A program made the translations under genes and the position numbers. 64,000 nucleotides of DNA from Paracoccaceae bacterium (lineage in GTDB: Bacteria; Pseudomonadota; Alphaproteobacteria; Rhodobacterales; Rhodobacteraceae), in assembly GCA_028874915.1 (NCBI GenBank), contig JAPPHA010000116.1, forward strand, positions 62,001 to 126,000. The letters run 5' to 3'. Each line of letters starts with the position of its first letter. The first letter of the stretch is position 1. A model generated the notes under the pieces. It did not search any database and was not told the origin of the DNA. It saw only the letters and a list, made by a program, of their open reading frames with translations. Below, one piece after another: positions 8,934 through 16,775 of the stretch.

Positions 8934-10208
8934 TCAGTCCGATGTCCGCTGGTAGACGTGAGTCCAGACTCGGTTCGAGCCACTGACAGCCCCGGTTATT
9001 GTCTCGATCCGGCCTCCGTCCTGAATCCGAAGGGTAAACCGGTTTGTCGAGACACCGCGCGAGGCGTGTTGTTTCACCGTTATCCGATAGCGGCCGTCTG
9101 CGGCATGTGTGAACCAGATGTTTTCCACAGGTTCGCGAGTGCTCGAAGACTGGCGGAGGTTTGCGTCCACATCAAGCTCACCGGCACATGACCAGTTTTC
9201 CTCGATCTTGTTGCTGTAGTAGATCTCGTCACCACTCGGGCATTTCGCATAGAGATCGAGATCCGACAGGGAGTTCCAGGCCAGCGAAAAGCTGAGTTCG
9301 CCCCGCTGCGCGTCCTCACGTTCAAGGCGTTCCTCGATCTCATCTGCCGGTTCCTCGACCGGTGGGGGAGGTTCCGGTGGGGGAGGTTCCGGCACAGCTG
9401 CCTGCGCCTGACACTGGCCCTGCAGAATGGCGATCCGGAGTTCTGCTTCTGCGATTTCGCTCTCCAGTTGGACCCGCCTTGCGGCTGCGCCGTTCGCCTC
9501 GGCGAAGACGGCGGCCGGACAAAAGTTCAGGTTGCCGCCGAACGGTGTCCGGACCCCGCAGGGCAAAATCAGAAGCCAGAGCAAGTAGGCGATCATGAAG
9601 CCGAGAAGTATCCAGCCGAGCCACCAGACAAGCCACCACGGAAACGCAGTGCGGGGTGCAATGACAGCCGCAACAGGAGGGGTTGGGGCGGCAGGGGGCG
9701 GACCGGGAGGCGGTCGGCGCGGCACCATGGCCTTGAGTACGCTTTCGACCGGCGCCTGTGTGTCGCGCCGATGGGCCCAGTTGACGAGGACTGGCTGGTA
9801 CGACGATTCCTCGGACCCATCCTTGCGCTGCACATAGATGCAATGTTCGTCAGGAACTTCGAGAAGGTTCCGAAGGGCTTGGGACAAATTCCGGTCATTC
9901 GGATCGCCCCGGGATTCGATGCGTGCCGCGAGATTCTGGATGTCGGCCATGAGCCGGCCGAGTTCGTCTCGTGCAACGGCCTGCTCCGTTTCAGGAAGTT
10001 CGATCAGGAGCGAAGCTTCGCCGCCCTCGGAATACCAGTCCGTTTGTTCGCCATCCGGAGATCCCACCGGTTCCGCAAGGAGACCGGCATGCCGCTCTCC
10101 AAACTCCGCTAGCAGGACGCCCCTTAGGAGTTCGAAGGAACGCTGCCCTGCAGCCCCGAGCGATACGAGACTTTCGGGCGTGGTTGACGCTATCCGTGTG
10201 CTCGGCAA
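8934..10208 (-). CDS. SrfA-like membrane protein with C-terminal YfaP/DUF2135-like domain
   Basis: A 424-residue single-pass protein. Residues 20-145 form a cytoplasmic domain shared with the next gene and with SrfA (LLAEPV...DWYSEGGE and a final PVLVNWA). A proline-rich linker follows, then a membrane segment (about 190-216). A short coiled coil (240-266) and a PEPPPP linker lead to a beta-sandwich at 303-420 with the YfaP/DUF2135 pattern (LAWNSLSDLDLYAKCPSGDEI, then GRYRITV). The start appears to be a TTG at 10208, 15 bases after the upstream gene; no in-frame ATG lies nearby. It is the last gene of the Srf operon. The C-terminal domain probably faces the periplasm as a binding or sensing module. 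Confidence 0.75.
   Translation of the reverse strand: MPSTRIASTTPESLVSLGAAGQRSFELLRGVLLAEFGERHAGLLAEPVGSPDGEQTDWYSEGGEASLLIELPETEQAVARDELGRLMADIQNLAARIESRGDPNDRNLSQALRNLLEVPDEHCIYVQRKDGSEESSYQPVLVNWAHRRDTQAPVESVLKAMVPRRPPPGPPPAAPTPPVAAVIAPRTAFPWWLVWWLGWILLGFMIAYLLWLLILPCGVRTPFGGNLNFCPAAVFAEANGAAARRVQLESEIAEAELRIAILQGQCQAQAAVPEPPPPEPPPPVEEPADEIEERLEREDAQRGELSFSLAWNSLSDLDLYAKCPSGDEIYYSNKIEENWSCAGELDVDANLRQSSSTREPVENIWFTHAADGRYRITVKQHASRGVSTNRFTLRIQDGGRIETITGAVSGSNRVWTHVYQRTSD
9361..9390. repeat. 15-bp tandem duplication in a proline-rich linker
   Basis: GGTGGGGGAGGTTCC occurs twice head to tail. On the minus strand it encodes the PEPPPP linker between the coiled coil and the C-terminal domain. 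Its length could vary by slippage. Confidence 0.8.
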
Positions 10209-10223
10209 CTTTCGGTCATCCGG

Positions 10224-12077
10224 TTACTGTTGTTCAGGCGTTTCGGCGATGTCCACCGCGCCGGACGGAACGGCCATCGCCTCGCAGCCACCGCTGTCCT
10301 CTGATACGTCGAAACCGTTGCTTGAAAGGAACCGGATCAAGTCGGTCGACGCGATGGAAAAATTCAGATGGCGTTCGTCGGCTGTCCGTCCGAATGTGTT
10401 GACGCCAACGGCGCGACCGCAGGAATCGACAAGGGGGCCGCCTGAATTTCCGGGCGAAATCCGCGCCGTGTGGATCAGGACGCGGGTCACGTTCGTGAAG
10501 TCCTGCTCCGTGTTCACGATGCCCTGGGTGACACTCATGTCGGGTATCGCGGTGGCATCTCCCGACAACAACGCGTGATAAGCAGGATCGGTCTCGATGA
10601 TCGCACCCGGGTAACCGGCCGCGACAACTCTCTGGAGTTTCAGGGTCTCGGTCGTGCTGCGGAGTGTGAAAAACGGCTGGCGTACGCCATCGACGTGCAG
10701 GATCGCGAAGTCCGTACCGGTGATCTCCAGTGGGCCTTCGGAGACAAGGACCCTGGCTTCGTGCAGACTGCCCAGGGCCTTGCTGGTCACGAAAACGGAA
10801 CCCCCGCCTGCGGAGCCGGCGACCACGTGGTGGTTTGTCACCACCAGATCCGGTGCCACGAAGAAACCGCTTCCGATGTTGCCGGTCGTGGCACCGTCCG
10901 CGAGCACGAACACGGTTTGCGTCTCGAGGAGATCAAGGAGGTCGGTCGGTCGTGAGGTGATCGTGCCGTCATCACCTGGGACGCCCTGGTTCACGGCAAC
11001 CTGTTTGGGCCCGGTCGGAAGCCAGGGCTCGCCGGTCACTGGGATGGGGACATCCGGATCCTGAATCTCCCCATCCGTAATGACGGGCGGCATCGTTCCA
11101 TCCGGAAGATGTCCGTCCGACAGGATGAGCTGGCCCTGATCCGTACAGGTCGCTTCGGCGATCGCGGCCTCCAGGGCCTCGGCCCGCGCTTCGAGCGACC
11201 GGTTGATGTCCTCCGCGATTTCGGTCGACCGCGCGTCGTCGACCAGGACCGGCGGCGGCGGCAGGGGGAACAAGCGTGTGCCGGGAACAAGGAGCCAGGC
11301 CAGCGCCGATCCTGTGAGCAACAGGAGAATGACGAGCGGCGTCCAGTGGACCCATCCGCTACGCCTCGGTGCGGCGTCGATCACGGCGTGACCAGGCGGT
11401 TCGGGCGGCCCCGCCGGCGAAGCTGTCGGCGTGGCTCCCCGTGACGCCGCCGTAGCAGTCAGAGCCGCGGTCGCGGCAGCGGCACGTGGTTCTGGCGCCT
11501 CATCCACGTTCCGGACGGGAGCGGGTGTCTCCCCGGCCACCCCGGCCCGGGACTGCCATTCCGACGCCGTCAGAGGTGGCGCGGAGGACAACGGGAGGAA
11601 TCGCCCGAGCGTGTCAGCGAAGTGCCGATCCCTGCGGGGTCGCGATTTGGCCACACCCGGCGGAACCGTTCCCCAATTGACGAGGACCGGGTTCCCGTCA
11701 ACGACCCAGATGTCATCATCGGACCGTACATGGAGTGCGGCCCCGACGAGGAGCCCGTAGTCCGGGTCGTTGAAGAGGGAACTCAAGGCTACAAGTCGTT
11801 CGGTAAGCACCGATTCAGCACGCGCGCGCTGTTCGGCGTCGAGCGCAGAGAGCAGTCGTCCCTCTCCCGACCAGGGAACGTACCAGGATACGGTGGGTGG
11901 CGCTTCATCATTTCCCCGGCTGAGAACTGGTTCTGCAAATACGTCAGCGGCCTCCTCCGAAATCCGGGACGCAATGATCTCCCGGAGCGCCGAGTGACTT
12001 TCCAGCGCATTCCGCCCGGAAACTTCCAGAATTCCCTCGCGTTCAAGCGTTGTCTTGGTCAGAAAACTGTCAGCCAT
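10224..12077 (-). CDS. SrfA-like membrane-anchored trypsin-like serine protease
   Basis: A 617-residue single-pass protein. Residues 25-136 match the cytoplasmic N-terminal domain of the neighbouring SrfA-like protein (FAEPV...SWYVPWSGEG and NPVLVNWG). An Ala/Pro-rich linker leads to a membrane segment at about 245-265 and a coiled coil (280-310). Residues 385-600 form an S1/DegP-type protease domain with the catalytic triad visible: His in TNHHVVAG (416/417), Asp in TGTDFAIL (456) and Ser in SPGNSGGP (545). No PDZ domain follows. The ATG at 12077 has a strong TAGGAG upstream. The topology puts the protease outside the cytoplasm, fed by the rest of the Srf machine (inference). Confidence 0.8.
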   Translation of the reverse strand: MADSFLTKTTLEREGILEVSGRNALESHSALREIIASRISEEAADVFAEPVLSRGNDEAPPTVSWYVPWSGEGRLLSALDAEQRARAESVLTERLVALSSLFNDPDYGLLVGAALHVRSDDDIWVVDGNPVLVNWGTVPPGVAKSRPRRDRHFADTLGRFLPLSSAPPLTASEWQSRAGVAGETPAPVRNVDEAPEPRAAAATAALTATAASRGATPTASPAGPPEPPGHAVIDAAPRRSGWVHWTPLVILLLLTGSALAWLLVPGTRLFPLPPPPVLVDDARSTEIAEDINRSLEARAEALEAAIAEATCTDQGQLILSDGHLPDGTMPPVITDGEIQDPDVPIPVTGEPWLPTGPKQVAVNQGVPGDDGTITSRPTDLLDLLETQTVFVLADGATTGNIGSGFFVAPDLVVTNHHVVAGSAGGGSVFVTSKALGSLHEARVLVSEGPLEITGTDFAILHVDGVRQPFFTLRSTTETLKLQRVVAAGYPGAIIETDPAYHALLSGDATAIPDMSVTQGIVNTEQDFTNVTRVLIHTARISPGNSGGPLVDSCGRAVGVNTFGRTADERHLNFSIASTDLIRFLSSNGFDVSEDSGGCEAMAVPSGAVDIAETPEQQ

Positions 12078-12089
12078 GGCGCCAATCTC

Positions 12090-12842
12090 CTAAGGTCGCC
12101 GGATTCTCACGTCTGATGTTGCCGGACCTCGTTCTGGTTGAACGGTCTTGCATGCAGCCGTTCCGTCGGGTTCGAGGTCGCAGGTCGAAACTCGCCGAAA
12201 GATGTAACTCCGGTCGGAACAATGCACGTCTCCTTTGTCGTGGATCTCAAGTTTGCCGGCGGCATTGAATTGTGCCGTAGTTTCCTCCGTGCAGGTTGTT
12301 CCATTGTCGAACCTGATGGTCTGATTTCCGTTTCCGGCGGAATCAAAGCACATGTCCCAATCGCTGACCGTCGAGGTCGCTCCCGTCGTGACTTCGGTAA
12401 TCTGATAAAATGAATCCAGTGCCCAACAACCCTCGAGCAACCGGATGTCCTGTTCTTGCCATTGTTCGGCATCCAATCCGCCTGGAGGTTCCGGCTCGGG
12501 CGGCGGCGGCGCAGGCGGCGGCGGTTCGGGCCGACACGACATTCTGGCAAGGCGGGTTTCGAGTTCCGAGACCCGGTTCTCGAGCAAGACTTGCTGCCCG
12601 AGAGCTTTCTCGAGTTCCGTATTGACCCCGGCCGCAGCAACCTGGCAACCGGACAATCCCCACCGAGAAAATGGCAAGAGGGCACCGCAGGCCTCGAGGA
12701 GTATCAGAGCCGCAATTCCGATGACGCCAACAAGAATGACTGCCATCACCAGGGGAGCAGGCCCTAATCTTGGAGGGAATCCAGACTTACGCATCTGAGG
12801 CAGAGCCCGACGGAACGTTCCGACCGCACGGGACCGGGTCAT
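12090..12842 (-). CDS. SrfA-like membrane protein with calycin-like C-terminal domain
   Basis: About 250 residues; the start is uncertain (ATG at 12842, ATG at 12794, or GTG at 12869). A basic N-terminus precedes one membrane segment (PLVMAVILVGVIGIAALIL), then a coiled coil and a PEPPPPAPPPP linker. The C-terminal domain of about 115 residues begins LLEGCWALDS and holds six or more cysteines. The GCW...CFD...C pattern resembles calycin-type binding domains and the tail of SrfA. It lacks the N-terminal domain of the two following genes. It ends 12 bases before the protease gene, so the two are co-transcribed. Confidence 0.65.
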   Translation of the reverse strand: MTRSRAVGTFRRALPQMRKSGFPPRLGPAPLVMAVILVGVIGIAALILLEACGALLPFSRWGLSGCQVAAAGVNTELEKALGQQVLLENRVSELETRLARMSCRPEPPPPAPPPPEPEPPGGLDAEQWQEQDIRLLEGCWALDSFYQITEVTTGATSTVSDWDMCFDSAGNGNQTIRFDNGTTCTEETTAQFNAAGKLEIHDKGDVHCSDRSYIFRRVSTCDLEPDGTAACKTVQPERGPATSDVRIRRP

Positions 12843-13269
12843 CAAGACGCCTGTTGGCGTTGCGGACACGGATCATGCGGGAAGCGCGCACTCGCAATGT
12901 GAGCTGGATCCATGGGACGTCGAACCCTTGGCGAATTCCGCAACGGGGCGGTTCGCCCCGATTCCGGCGGGTTCCCTGCTGGAATTTTGTCCGGACAGAA
13001 TCATTGACTTGCATCGATTGACGCTAACATTGATTGAACGTAGCGGCTACCGCACCAGATCTGGATGTCGCAGGAGCCTCGCGCCCCGGTTGCTTGCGAG
13101 GGCTTATCCATTTGATTCCGTCCAACGTTCGTTCTGACGATGGCCACGGACAGAACCGAAGCCGATGATGGGCAATGAAGTCCAGACCGATTCTGCCCAT
13201 GTCGTTTGCTGATGGCCACCACGGTTTGTCCGTCAGGGTCCAAGGTCCGCCAATACGGCGTCGCCGATC
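12843..13269. other. Gap within the Srf locus, no gene seen
   Basis: About 430 bases between the TagR-like gene and the calycin-type SrfA-like gene. No open frame here resembles a protein. An AT-richer stretch near 13005-13045 could hold a promoter for the three downstream SrfA-like genes, but no clear -35/-10 pair was found. Confidence 0.5.
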
Positions 13270-14847
13270 TCACGGGGCAATCGCGGCCTCCAGGAGTTCA
13301 CTCTGAGACATGTCGCGCTTTTCGGAATACAGTTCGTAATCGCGGTGGAAATCCTCCACCAGTGTCAACATTCGGTCCTGCCCACTGGCCCGCAGTTCCA
13401 GTCGGAGTGTATCGCGCATTCCGATCAGCAAGTCCGGGTCGAGGGACGAAACGGCCGACTCAAGGGTCTGGGCGTAACTTCGGAGCGCGTCGGCGCGAAT
13501 CGGTTGAAGCCTGGCGATCTCGGCCTTTGCGTTGTTCAACTGCTCGCCCAGTTTACTGCGTTCGTCCGCGTCGTTCGCCCGGTTGACCCTGACAATCAGG
13601 AGTGCCTGCACACGCCCGAACCGTTCGATCGCCCGGTTCGAGTCGCGGATGACCCTGACCAGCACTGCGCCGTTCATGAGCGTGGACCTGAGGATACGCA
13701 ACTCTGCTTCCTCTCGTCTCCGGCGATCGTCGCGGATCAGTTCCCTGAGTGACAGGAGACGTGCCTTTCGCCGCTCGTCCGTTTCGCCCTCGATGGCACT
13801 GGTGACTTCCGCGATGGGGTCCTCGACGTCTCCCGCCGGCCCTCGAAAACTGTCCATCCAGCTGTCCTGGATCCGTGATACGCGTGCGTCCGAAACACTC
13901 ACATGGGTGGACAGCACGAATCGTGCACCGAAGGTGTCTTCAGCCGACGGGTGGCCGTCCGTGATCCGGAAGAGTGGCCATTCCGAGCGTCGTGCGCTGT
14001 ACATCTGTTCTGCCGTCGACCTGTAGGATGCGCCACGCGTGACCACTCCTCCGGGCTGGCCGTGTGGACGGCCCAGCACGTTCATCCGGAACGGCTCCAG
14101 GATAAGTTCCTCCGCATTGCCGTAAACGTCAAAGAGCCCGAGCGGGTTCGGTCGTCGCGTGCCGACCGGGCGCGGCTGGCCCCGCGACGACCCGTGGTGC
14201 CAGGCATAGAAGTCGATGCCTTCCTCCATCGGGAACAGCCGGGAACCGAATGTCGACGCCTCGACGCGGACGCCACCCCGGGTCGCGTATTCCCATTCTG
14301 TTTCCGTCGGAAGTCGCACGAAGGCCGGGAACCCGTCCTCCACGGGAAGGCTCGCCGATGCCTCGGCGCGCAGCCATTCCGTATACGTCCTGGTAAGGTC
14401 GACGGCATCGAACCAGCTCAAACCGAGTTTCGGGATCCGGCCACGGATCGACGGTTCCGCACAGTCGTTCCGGATGGCCGCATGTTGATCGCTCGTCAAC
14501 TCGTAACGCCCGATGAAGTAGTGGGTATTCCCGGTACCGACTTCGCTGAAGGCCCCGCGTAGGTACGCCTTGACAAAATAGTCCAGGTGCCCGCTTTCCG
14601 GATCGGACGCGCCCAGCCGGACCAACCGGTCGGAAAGCGGGTTTCCTGCTTCCGCCGGAACGGTGATCTTCTGGAACGCCATGCCCCCGCCGCACGGCAT
14701 CGGGAGTACGAGATCCGCCGGAATCCCCCTTGCCGCTTCCGGATCGTAGAACTCGACCGGCCAGGATGGCCCTTCGGCAGCTGCAGTTCCTGGCAGCGCC
14801 GGCAGGACAAGGAGAAAAAGAAACGTGTGAAGCCTGTCGAGGACCAT
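13270..14847 (-). CDS. SUMF1/formylglycine-generating-enzyme-like protein (TagR-like)
   Basis: A 525-residue exported protein. The N-terminal signal peptide has the core LHTFLFLLVLPALPG and cleavage near AAA-EG. Residues 35-300 carry an FGE-sulfatase domain: YFIGRYELTS, then LPTETEWEYATRGG, then LFDVYGNAEEL and GGVVTRGASYRS, the usual order in SUMF1-like proteins. The final 180 residues are strongly helical and charged, probably coiled coil. The ATG at 14847 follows the permease stop directly. TagR of the Pseudomonas type VI secretion signalling module has this domain beside TagS and TagT, as here. It is probably a periplasmic scaffold or sensor rather than an enzyme. Confidence 0.8.
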   Translation of the reverse strand: MVLDRLHTFLFLLVLPALPGTAAAEGPSWPVEFYDPEAARGIPADLVLPMPCGGGMAFQKITVPAEAGNPLSDRLVRLGASDPESGHLDYFVKAYLRGAFSEVGTGNTHYFIGRYELTSDQHAAIRNDCAEPSIRGRIPKLGLSWFDAVDLTRTYTEWLRAEASASLPVEDGFPAFVRLPTETEWEYATRGGVRVEASTFGSRLFPMEEGIDFYAWHHGSSRGQPRPVGTRRPNPLGLFDVYGNAEELILEPFRMNVLGRPHGQPGGVVTRGASYRSTAEQMYSARRSEWPLFRITDGHPSAEDTFGARFVLSTHVSVSDARVSRIQDSWMDSFRGPAGDVEDPIAEVTSAIEGETDERRKARLLSLRELIRDDRRRREEAELRILRSTLMNGAVLVRVIRDSNRAIERFGRVQALLIVRVNRANDADERSKLGEQLNNAKAEIARLQPIRADALRSYAQTLESAVSSLDPDLLIGMRDTLRLELRASGQDRMLTLVEDFHRDYELYSEKRDMSQSELLEAAIAP

Positions 14848-14849
14848 GA

Positions 14850-16043
14850 TCAACGTGTTCTCAGAGTGATCGCCGGGTCGATGCCGAGCGCAGTCCTGAC
14901 AGCAAAGAGCGCGGCGGTGAGCACGATTAGGAGTGGCAGGAGAACGGCGAAGAGTGCGGCAAGGGCGCTGAGTTCGATCACGCTTTTGCCGCCAGGCATC
15001 CGATCCGCGAACATGGCGTCGGCAATGAACGCCGCCGCCCAGAACAGAACAAAGGCGCCGAGAATCCCGGCCACCCCGATGGCGAAAGCCTGAACGAGTG
15101 GGACGAGGGCAATCTCGCGGCGCCTCAAGCCCACGAGCATCAGCGTCGCAAGGACCCGTCGCTTGCGGTCCACTTCGGCCCAGAAACTGAACAGGAGAGC
15201 AGCTCCGAGACCGACGACGGCCGTGCTTGCGATCAAGAGGAAGGCGAGGTCGAGATTTCGACCGAGTGCGAGCACACCCTCGATGTCCAGGGCACGCGAA
15301 TGCGTGCGGACGCCGAAACGGTCCTGGATTCGCGCCTCCAGAGATGCCACGTCCCTGAGACCCCGGGCATAGAGGCGCAGTCCTTCGAAACTCGTTGTCC
15401 GTTCGGCCAGTGGCCGACCCTCGGCCAATCCGAAATCCGGCAGGGCGTAACCATCGTAGTAGGCTTCGATCAGGTCCATTTCGACCGGGGTCATGAGGAC
15501 CGCGTACCCTTTCATCTCGTCCGGTTCGAGAATGTCGACGACGGTTGCATCCAACAAGAGCGGACCCCGCCGTTCCGAGCGCGCCACGATTCGGATTCCG
15601 GCCCCATTCTCGATTGTCAGCTGCTCGGAGAGCCGCCGCGAGACTGCGACCTGTCCTTCCGAGACCTTTGCACCGTCTGAGAGCAGGGGATCCCCGGGTC
15701 CGCTCGGGACCAGCGTCGCTTGCGCAATTCGGTCACCACCCGGTCGTTGAATCAGCGCGTTGTCGGAGATCGCTCGCGTTTTCAGCGCGACGAAGGCTGC
15801 CTCGGGCCAGCCCGCGATTTCCGCCCGGTCGTCTTCCGAGAAGGCGTTGTCGCCCTGGGTCGTCACATGAAGGAGGTTCGGGTCGCTGAGAAGGTCGTCA
15901 AGGAGGGCGCGATAGATTCCCGACTTCACGCCAAAGAGGACGAGAAGCGGAACAAGCGCTCCGGCCAGAATCGCAACGTTGCAAAAAAGATGGATGCGTT
16001 CGTGCCAAAGCGAGGCAAGCGCGATCCTTGCCGCCAGGATCAT
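14850..16043 (-). CDS. FtsX/LolC-type ABC transporter permease (TagS-like)
   Basis: A 397-residue inner-membrane protein. One N-terminal membrane segment is followed by a periplasmic domain of about 220 residues. Three further segments lie in the last 140 residues (LAFLLIASTAVVGLGAALLF and two after it), the MacB/FtsX/LolC topology. The ATG at 16043 overlaps the ATPase stop by four bases (ATGA), so the two subunits are translationally coupled. Such transporters usually perform mechanical work across the membrane, as LolCDE does for lipoproteins. Next to a SUMF1-type protein it matches the TagS-TagT-TagR set. Confidence 0.82.
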   Translation of the reverse strand: MILAARIALASLWHERIHLFCNVAILAGALVPLLVLFGVKSGIYRALLDDLLSDPNLLHVTTQGDNAFSEDDRAEIAGWPEAAFVALKTRAISDNALIQRPGGDRIAQATLVPSGPGDPLLSDGAKVSEGQVAVSRRLSEQLTIENGAGIRIVARSERRGPLLLDATVVDILEPDEMKGYAVLMTPVEMDLIEAYYDGYALPDFGLAEGRPLAERTTSFEGLRLYARGLRDVASLEARIQDRFGVRTHSRALDIEGVLALGRNLDLAFLLIASTAVVGLGAALLFSFWAEVDRKRRVLATLMLVGLRRREIALVPLVQAFAIGVAGILGAFVLFWAAAFIADAMFADRMPGGKSVIELSALAALFAVLLPLLIVLTAALFAVRTALGIDPAITLRTR

Positions 16044-16771
16044 GAAGGCGCCCGCGCGACGCGGCTCGTTGTCCGTCCCGGACTGCCGGCAGCGGGGTCG
16101 ACAGCGACGCGAAGGTGCGAAACCGGAAATCGTTCGGCAAAACTGGCGTCATGCGTCGAGACGACAACTCCGGCGCCTTCGTCCCGTGCAGCCTGCATCA
16201 GGAGCCTCAGGACAGAGTCGCTGAGTTCGGGATCCAGTGCCGACGTGGGTTCATCAGCGATCACGAAGGCGGGCCTGTGTGAGAGCGCCCGGGCCACGGC
16301 CGCCCGTTGCTGTTGGCCGATGGAGAGTTGGCCGGGCTTGTAGCGGCTCACGGAGTCGAGTTCGAGTTGCTCGATGAGGCGCGAGACGCGGGCCGTGTCC
16401 TGACGTCCCGTGATCTCCTGCGAGATCGTGACGTTTTCGCGAACCGAGAGGAACGGAAAGAGGCCGCCGGTCTGAAGCACGAAGCCAAACACCCGGGCAC
16501 GAAGATCGGCAAGCCGCCTCCGGGCGTCCGTCCAGAGCGTTGCGAGATCCTCGGATTCACAGCCGGGCTCCTCCAGTCTGTATTGCCCGCCCGGATCCGG
16601 GCACAGGAGGAGGCCGAGGAGTTCGAGAAAGAGCGTTTTCCCGGAACCGCTCCGTCCGGTTACGGCATAGGCCTCTCCAGCTTCAAGCGTGAGGCCGTCT
16701 TCCACCGAGATCCGGAATTCGCGTCCCGGCTCCCGGAGCGTGGCGCCTAGGCTCTCGAGAACGATCCGCAT
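16040..16771 (-). CDS. ABC transporter ATP-binding protein (LolD/TagT-like)
   Basis: A 243-residue ATPase partnering the FtsX-type permease. It shows Walker A GRSGSGKT (residues 39-46), a Q-loop region FVLQTGGLFPFL, signature LSIGQQQR (Ile where the canonical motif has Gly), Walker B FVIADEPTSALDP and switch His in STHD. The short length without a C-terminal domain fits the LolD/MacB class. The ATG at 16771 lies four bases after the vWA gene stop. Coupling with the permease by ATGA overlap supports a 1:1 complex in the inner membrane. Confidence 0.88.
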   Translation of the reverse strand: MRIVLESLGATLREPGREFRISVEDGLTLEAGEAYAVTGRSGSGKTLFLELLGLLLCPDPGGQYRLEEPGCESEDLATLWTDARRRLADLRARVFGFVLQTGGLFPFLSVRENVTISQEITGRQDTARVSRLIEQLELDSVSRYKPGQLSIGQQQRAAVARALSHRPAFVIADEPTSALDPELSDSVLRLLMQAARDEGAGVVVSTHDASFAERFPVSHLRVAVDPAAGSPGRTTSRVARAPS

Positions 16772-16775
16772 GTCC

